Shown: positions 6,008 to 10,443 of the stretch, in pieces
Position numbering within the stretch: the stretch's first letter is position 1
How the letters are laid out: every line of letters starts with the position of its first letter
Assembly: GCA_050251635.1 (NCBI GenBank)
Contig: JBFWML010000060.1
Span: 1-10,443 of the forward strand
Direction of reading: 5' to 3'
DNA: 10,443 bases
Source: JBFWML01 sp050251635
GTDB lineage: Bacteria; Campylobacterota; Campylobacteria; Campylobacterales; SZUA-545
Notes under the pieces: model-generated
Seen by the model: only the letters and a program-made list of their open reading frames with translations
Databases searched by the model: none
Told to the model about the DNA's origin: nothing
Made by a program: the position numbers and the translations under genes

Positions 6008-7279
6008 ATGACCGACAACCGACAAGCCGCGCTGGACTACCACCGCAATCCCAAACCGGGCAAAACCGGCACGCTCATTACCAAACCCTTCAAAAGCCCC
6101 GACGAACTGGCCTTGGCCTACACGCCCGGCGTGGCCCATCCGTGTCTGGAGATTCACAAAAACCCGCTGAGCGCCTACGACTACACCGCCAAGGGCCACA
6201 CGGTGGCGGTGATCAGCAACGGCACGGCGGTGCTGGGACTGGGCGACATCGGCGCGGCGGCTTCCAAGCCGGTCATGGAGGGCAAAGCGGTGCTCTTTAA
6301 GGCCTTTGGCGGCGTGGACGCGGTGGATATCGAGATTAACCGCAAGGAGATCGAAGGGTTCTGCGACAGCGTTGAGGCCATTGCGGGAACCTTCGGCGGC
6401 ATCAATCTGGAAGATATCAAAGCCCCCGAATGTTTCGCCATCGAAGAGCGGCTCAAACGCACGCTGGATATTCCGGTGATGCACGACGATCAGCACGGCA
6501 CCGCCATCGTGGCGGGGGCGGCGCTGATGAATGCGCTTATGCTGGTTAATAAACCCATCGGCGAAGCGCGGGTGGTGATTAACGGCGCGGGGGCGGCGGC
6601 GATCGCCTGCGGCCTTTTTTTGCGGGAGTTGGGGGTTAAAAACCTGATTTTATGCGATTCAAAGGGGGTGGTTCACACCGGACGCAGCGATCTGGGAACC
6701 CACAAAAGCCTCTTTGCCGTGCAGACGCCGCTTCGAACTCTGGCCGGAGCGCTGCATGAGGCCGATGTCTTTCTGGGGCTTTCGCGGGGCGGGCTTTTAA
6801 ACAACGAAGAGCTGCTCTCAAGCATGGCCGAAAAGCCGATCATCTTCGCCATGGCCAACCCCGTGCCCGAAGTCGATCCCTTCTTTGCCAAGTCGGTGCG
6901 TCCCGATGCGATCGTCGCCACCGGACGCAGCGACTTTCCCAATCAGATCAACAATGTGCTGGGGTTTCCCTATCTTTTTAGGGGCGCGCTGGATGTGCGG
7001 GCCAAGGCGATCACCGAAGGGATGAAGATTGCCGCCGCCCGCGCACTGTGCGATCTGGCCCGCGAAGGGGTTCCGCCCGCGCTTTCAAAAGCCTACGGAC
7101 GCACACTGGCCTTCGGGCCCGATTATATTCTGCCGCTGGCCTTTGACCCGCGCCTGCTCTTTACCGTGGCCCCCGCAGTGGCCCGTGCGGCGGTGAAAGA
7201 CGGCGTGGCCCGGGTGAGCCATTTTGAGGAAGCAGCCTACCGCGCCGGATTGATCGAAGAGCGCGGAACGCGGATTTAA
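6008..7279 (+). CDS. Malic enzyme (malate dehydrogenase, oxaloacetate-decarboxylating)
   Basis: Oxidatively decarboxylates malate to pyruvate and CO2 with reduction of NAD+ or NADP+, in the cytoplasm. At 423 residues it is the short bacterial form without the phosphotransacetylase-like C-terminal domain of E. coli MaeB. Visible features in order: AYTPGVA with the catalytic tyrosine Y38, SKPVMEGKAVLFK with the catalytic lysine K93, metal-binding acids in NLEDIKAPE (E135, D136) and HDDQHGTA (D160, D161), the dinucleotide motif GAGAAAIA at 193-200, and ATGRSDFPNQINN in the C-terminal lobe. Cofactor preference cannot be read with confidence. The ATG has AAGGA at 5995-5999 with 8-nt spacing. It is the only plus-strand gene, divergent from the haem/quinone cluster and convergent with the GH3 gene, so it is probably monocistronic. 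The gene could be called maeB or sfcA-like; I leave the symbol open. Confidence 0.95.
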   Translation: MTDNRQAALDYHRNPKPGKTGTLITKPFKSPDELALAYTPGVAHPCLEIHKNPLSAYDYTAKGHTVAVISNGTAVLGLGDIGAAASKPVMEGKAVLFKAFGGVDAVDIEINRKEIEGFCDSVEAIAGTFGGINLEDIKAPECFAIEERLKRTLDIPVMHDDQHGTAIVAGAALMNALMLVNKPIGEARVVINGAGAAAIACGLFLRELGVKNLILCDSKGVVHTGRSDLGTHKSLFAVQTPLRTLAGALHEADVFLGLSRGGLLNNEELLSSMAEKPIIFAMANPVPEVDPFFAKSVRPDAIVATGRSDFPNQINNVLGFPYLFRGALDVRAKAITEGMKIAAARALCDLAREGVPPALSKAYGRTLAFGPDYILPLAFDPRLLFTVAPAVARAAVKDGVARVSHFEEAAYRAGLIEERGTRI

Positions 7280-8337
7280 CGGCGGTTTTTCAAGGCCGCG
7301 ATGCGGCGGTAGGAGGCCTCGATGCGGGCGCGGTCAATGCGGCCCGACTCCACCGCCGCCTTTAAAACCGCCTGCACCTTGACGGGAATTTCGGGATCGG
7401 GCGTAAAGTAGTTGGAAAAGAGCAATAGGTCATTACCCGCCTCCACGGCCATTAAAACCGTTTCGTTAAAGTCGTAGTGTTCGCGGATGGCCCCCATCTG
7501 CAAATCGTCGCTGATCACCACGCCGTCAAAACCCATTTCCCGAATCCGGTCGATCTGTTTTTTGGAAAGGGCGGCGGGGCGATCGTCGATCGCACGGTCG
7601 ATCACATGGGCCACCATGACGCTGTCGGCCAGTTTTTTGCCGATCAGGGTTTTAAAGGGCTCCAGCTCCGCCTCGCTAAAGGTGTCGGTCACATCGACCA
7701 GCCCTTCGTGGGTATCGCCGTTGGCGCTGCCGTGGCCGGGGAAATGCTTGAGGCTGGTGGCAATGCCGCAGCCTTGGTGGGCTTTGATAAAAATCTCCGC
7801 AAAATCGGTCACGGTTTTGGCATCGGGGCCGTAGCTGCGTTTGAGTTTGCCGATAGCGGGGCTGGAGGCGTTGATTTCCAGATCGACCACGGGGCCGAAG
7901 TTGAAGTTAAACCCGTAGCCGCGCAGCTCGCAGGCCAGATTGCGGTAGTGGGCGGCGGCGGCGGTTTTTTGATTTTTGGCGGCCAAATCCTTGGCGGCGG
8001 GGTAGTCGCTAAACCCTTTTTTGGCCGTTAAGCGCTGAATCTGTCCGCCCTCTTGATCGACCGCCATCCACAGGGGCAGTCCCACGGCGGAGTAGTGCAG
8101 CAGGCGCGTTAAATCCGAAAGCTGCATCGGGTCCTTGACGTTGTAGGCGTATAAAACCACGCCGCCCACCTGCCCGGCTTTGATTTGAGCGCGCAGCTGT
8201 TTGGGCCACGCTTCCCCGGCGCGCGTGCCGTGAAAACCCACCATCACCATCTGACCGATCATCTTTTCCAGCGAAGGCCGGGGGGCGGCCCACAGTGTTA
8301 ATGCCGCCGCCAGAAACAAAGAAACAAAACGAATCAC
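7276..8337 (-). CDS. nagZ: Exported GH3 beta-N-acetylhexosaminidase (NagZ-like)
   Basis: Glycoside hydrolase family 3; NagZ enzymes release N-acetylglucosamine from peptidoglycan fragments. I start it at GTG 8337, giving 353 residues: GGGAG (8346-8350) lies 8 nt upstream and the GTG overlaps the cysS stop as GTGA. Longer frames only add arginine-rich residues read from cysS in another frame. Residues 1-17 (IRFVSLFLAAALTLWA after the initiator) look like a signal peptide, so the enzyme would act in the periplasm, unlike the cytoplasmic NagZ of enterobacteria. The catalytic domain shows VDQEGG at 93-98, KHFPGHG at 197-203, GDTH at 207-210 containing the Asp-His general acid/base pair, and VVISDDLQMGAI with the likely nucleophile D277. 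The C-terminal extension of two-domain GH3 enzymes is absent. It is the last gene of the murJ-cysS operon, and its stop codon shares TTAA with the malic enzyme stop. Confidence 0.93.
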   Translation of the reverse strand: MIRFVSLFLAAALTLWAAPRPSLEKMIGQMVMVGFHGTRAGEAWPKQLRAQIKAGQVGGVVLYAYNVKDPMQLSDLTRLLHYSAVGLPLWMAVDQEGGQIQRLTAKKGFSDYPAAKDLAAKNQKTAAAAHYRNLACELRGYGFNFNFGPVVDLEINASSPAIGKLKRSYGPDAKTVTDFAEIFIKAHQGCGIATSLKHFPGHGSANGDTHEGLVDVTDTFSEAELEPFKTLIGKKLADSVMVAHVIDRAIDDRPAALSKKQIDRIREMGFDGVVISDDLQMGAIREHYDFNETVLMAVEAGNDLLLFSNYFTPDPEIPVKVQAVLKAAVESGRIDRARIEASYRRIAALKNRR

Positions 8338-9740
8338 AAACTCTTCTCCCATACGGTGCGGCCGGGAATATCCATAAGCGCCACACCCATTGCCATCAGT
8401 TCGCCGCGGATTTCGTCGGCACGCACGTAATCCTTGGCCGCCTTGGCCTCGGCCCGCGCGGCGATCAGGCTTTCGATCCGCACCTTTTCGGCACCGTCCA
8501 CGCCCCACTGAAACCACTCGTAGGGGTCGGCAAAACCCACGCCCAGCACGTTTTGAATCAGCGCCAGATTCCCGGCGGCGGCGGCTTTGAGCGCCTTGTC
8601 CTTGGGGTTTTTATCCAGCGCGTCGTTGATATGACCGACCATCTCATCCACCGCCGCCAGCGCCTTGGAGATATTGAGATCGTCCGCCATCGCTTCGAGC
8701 AGATCGTTTTTAAAATCCGCCTGCGCTTCGCCCGCCGCCGCGTCAAGCCGTTTTTTAAGGCGGTAAAGCCGATCGAGCCGTTTTTTGGCGGCGTGCAGGT
8801 CTTGATCGTTGTAGTTGAGCCCCGCGCGGTAGTGGATGCTCATCAGATAAAAACGCAGCGCCTCGCCGGGAAAATGCAGCAGCGCGTCTTTGATAAAAAA
8901 GCTGTTGCCCAAGCTTTTGCTCATCTTTTCGCCGTCGATGCGCACAAACCCATTGTGCATCCAGTGCCGGGCAATCTCCACGCCGTAACCGCAGCGGGTT
9001 TGCGCCGCTTCGTTTTCGTGGTGGGGAAAAAACAGGTCCGCGCCCCCCGCGTGAATATCGCAGGCGTATTTCGCGTTTTCGCGCCACAGGTGGCTTTGCA
9101 CCATGGCCGAGCACTCCAAATGCCAGCCGGGGCGGCCTAAACCAAAGGGGCTTTCAAATACCACGCTCTCATCGGCTTTGGCCGCTTTCCAGAGCACAAA
9201 ATCCCGCGCATTTTTCTTTTGATCGCCTGCGACGCGGCTAAGGACTTCATCTTGCGTTTCGCCGGAAGTCGAACCGTAGGCGGCGTCTTTTGCGGTATCA
9301 AAATAGATATCGCCGTTGTCGGCCCGGTAGGCGCAGCCGCGATCCAGCAGATTTTGCACCAAGGCAATCATCGGCGCGATATGGCCGGTCGCTTTGGGTT
9401 CGATATCGGGCGGCAATACATTTAAGGCTGCCATATCCGCATGGTAGCGATCGGCGTAAAAGCCGGTCAGCTTGGGGAGCGTCTGGCCCGTATCGGCCAT
9501 CTTTTTGATGATCTTATCGTCCACATCGGTCACGTTGCGGGCAAACTGCACCGCATAGCCCAAGGCGCTCAAGGTGCGGCGCAACAGATCAAAGCTGATC
9601 GCGCTTCTAGCGTGGCCTAGGTGCGCCTCGTCATAGACCGTGGGGCCGCACAGATAAATACGCGCTTGGCCCGCAAACTCCGGTTCAAAGGGCACCTTTG
9701 CGCGTGCCTTGGAATCGTGCAGATAAAAGGGGTGTTTCAT
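8334..9740 (-). CDS. cysS: Cysteinyl-tRNA synthetase
   Basis: Attaches cysteine to tRNA-Cys in the cytoplasm; a class I monomeric synthetase. The 468 residues match the family length. Signatures: CGPTVYDEAHLGHAR with the HLGH ATP site at 40-43 and zinc ligand C31; GWHLECSAM with C210; FFPHHENE with H240 and E244 as the remaining zinc ligands by comparison with E. coli; and KMSKS at 272-276. The segment between C210 and the HAGG block is about six residues longer than in E. coli. A helical C-terminal domain follows. The ATG at 9740 has GAGGA 8 nt upstream and overlaps the murJ stop as ATGA. The stop overlaps the nagZ GTG as GTGA. This tight overlap suggests one transcript from murJ through nagZ. 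Confidence 0.97.
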   Translation of the reverse strand: MKHPFYLHDSKARAKVPFEPEFAGQARIYLCGPTVYDEAHLGHARSAISFDLLRRTLSALGYAVQFARNVTDVDDKIIKKMADTGQTLPKLTGFYADRYHADMAALNVLPPDIEPKATGHIAPMIALVQNLLDRGCAYRADNGDIYFDTAKDAAYGSTSGETQDEVLSRVAGDQKKNARDFVLWKAAKADESVVFESPFGLGRPGWHLECSAMVQSHLWRENAKYACDIHAGGADLFFPHHENEAAQTRCGYGVEIARHWMHNGFVRIDGEKMSKSLGNSFFIKDALLHFPGEALRFYLMSIHYRAGLNYNDQDLHAAKKRLDRLYRLKKRLDAAAGEAQADFKNDLLEAMADDLNISKALAAVDEMVGHINDALDKNPKDKALKAAAAGNLALIQNVLGVGFADPYEWFQWGVDGAEKVRIESLIAARAEAKAAKDYVRADEIRGELMAMGVALMDIPGRTVWEKSL

Positions 9741-10443
9741 GCAAAAAATCCTCGATACTCCACCAGATATTTAAACCCCTCGATCAGCGCCGCTTCGATC
9801 AGCAGCGTCAATACCAAAAGGAACACAAACTTCGCGCGGATCATACCCCAAAAACGCTGCCAGCCAAAGGCCTGCAGGTTCAGATAGAGCAGAATAAAGC
9901 CGCTTAAACTCCCCGCCAGCGCCAGCCCCAGCACCCCAAAGGGGCCAATGAGCGCCAAGGAAAACACGATATTGCCCCCCAGCGCCCAGGCCGAAATTTT
10001 GGCCGCGTCCATCTGGCGGTGGCTGGAGTAAAGCCACAGCGAAAAGATGCGCGCCAACCCAAAGGGAATCAGGCCGATTAAATACATCCCCAGCGCCTGA
10101 CCCGTCACGATCGTATCTTCGCGGGTAAAGGCGCCGCGCTCAAACAGCAGCCAGATAATGCCCTCAGAAAGCAGCAAGCCGCCCACCGCCGAAGCCGAAA
10201 GCAAAAACAAAAGCAGCCAGAAGTTGCGCGACAGCAGCGCGATTGCGCCGTTTTCGTCGCCGCGTTTGATCGCCCGCGCGATCACCGGAAAAAGCGCCAT
10301 CGACACCGCAATGGCAAAGACGGCCAGCGGCAACTGAAAAATCCGGTTGGCGTAATAGAGGTAACTGATCGACCCCGCAGCCAGAAAGGAGGCCAGCAAT
10401 GTGTCGATAAAGGCGGCCAGATGGATACTGGACGCCCCAAACA
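9737..10443 (-). CDS. murJ: Lipid II flippase MurJ (MviN), C-terminal part (5' end missing)
   Basis: The last 234 residues of a MATE-like MOP-superfamily membrane protein; the start lies beyond the right edge and the frame is open through the final bases. MurJ flips the lipid-linked peptidoglycan precursor across the cytoplasmic membrane. Family signatures are the block FIDTLLASFLAAGSISYLYY followed by ANRIFQLPLAVFAIAVSMAL, and LLFERGAFTREDT further on. At least six hydrophobic segments are visible, near residues 10-30, 38-55, 75-98, 112-135, 150-195 (two) and 208-225 of the visible part. The remaining length agrees with the C-terminal half of the roughly 450-500-residue family. A TTG at 10399 is not the real start, since recognisable MurJ sequence continues upstream of it. 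It overlaps cysS by 4 bp, the same pairing as mviN-cysS in H. pylori (from memory). Confidence 0.95.
   Translation of the reverse strand, partial: FGASSIHLAAFIDTLLASFLAAGSISYLYYANRIFQLPLAVFAIAVSMALFPVIARAIKRGDENGAIALLSRNFWLLLFLLSASAVGGLLLSEGIIWLLFERGAFTREDTIVTGQALGMYLIGLIPFGLARIFSLWLYSSHRQMDAAKISAWALGGNIVFSLALIGPFGVLGLALAGSLSGFILLYLNLQAFGWQRFWGMIRAKFVFLLVLTLLIEAALIEGFKYLVEYRGFFA

Noticed and set aside
5943..6008. N-terminal extension of the DUF2018 gene from ATG 6008, with three cysteines.
   Set aside because: It overlaps the malic enzyme start and would contain the candidate promoter, and DUF2018 proteins are about 90 residues long. The TTG with its ribosome-binding site fits better.
7290..7310. 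Possible terminator hairpin (GCCGC-gat-GCGGC) just inside the nagZ 3' end.
   Set aside because: The stem is only 5 bp, lies within coding sequence, and no T-tract follows it on either strand at the right distance.
8338..8517. Longer nagZ reading from ATG 8517 (413 codons).
   Set aside because: The extra 60 residues are Arg/Gly-rich and read out of frame from cysS. The exported form from GTG 8337 has proper spacing and a GTGA overlap.
1..10443. tRNA, rRNA, CRISPR array, insertion sequence, attachment site or defence system.
   Set aside because: No cloverleaf-like segment, no spaced direct repeats, no transposase motifs and no terminal inverted repeats were seen. Nearly every base is in a conserved housekeeping-type gene.

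Overview
The window looks like ordinary core genome of a member of the Campylobacterota (formerly Epsilonproteobacteria). The order DUF2018 protein, small exported protein, polyprenyl diphosphate synthase, hemA, proS matches what I recall of HP0242 to HP0238 in Helicobacter pylori. The order hemA, proS, fxsA-like membrane protein matches what I recall of Campylobacter jejuni, where hemC comes next. A murJ-cysS pair is also known from H. pylori. Base composition, judged by eye, is in the high fifties percent G+C. That is high for the phylum and suggests an environmental lineage rather than a host-associated Helicobacter or Campylobacter. I cannot name a genus. There are no rRNA or tRNA genes, no insertion sequences, no CRISPR array and no stretch over 300 bases without a gene.

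Layout. From 5942 leftwards to the window edge, seven minus-strand genes are packed with overlaps or near-zero gaps: a DUF2018 protein, an exported protein of unknown function, a trans-polyprenyl diphosphate synthase (menaquinone side chain), glutamyl-tRNA reductase (hemA), prolyl-tRNA synthetase (proS), an FxsA-family membrane protein, and a periplasmic DsbC/DsbG-like thioredoxin-fold protein cut off at base 1. The only real gap (4349-4390) carries a candidate internal promoter for hemA and the genes after it. A 65-bp divergent intergenic region (5943-6007) separates this cluster from the single plus-strand gene, a 423-residue malic enzyme (6008-7279). Malic enzyme converges on a second minus-strand operon, murJ (5' end beyond the right edge), cysS and an exported GH3 beta-N-acetylhexosaminidase. 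The two converging genes overlap by one TTAA, which supplies both stop codons.

How the genes fit together. The left operon combines quinone side-chain and haem synthesis (both needed for respiration) with a tRNA synthetase, a membrane protein and a periplasmic thiol-disulfide protein. The right operon combines lipid II flipping (MurJ) with a peptidoglycan-directed glycosidase around cysS. Malic enzyme feeds pyruvate and reduced nicotinamide into central metabolism.

Starts matter here. proS and the DUF2018 gene most likely begin at TTG, and nagZ at GTG. Taking the longest ATG-initiated frames would add false N-termini. I found no convincing undescribed system. The most unusual item is the DsbC-like protein: its N-terminal domain appears to be duplicated in tandem, and it sits where hemC would be expected. 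Its gene overlaps fxsA by 62 bp.
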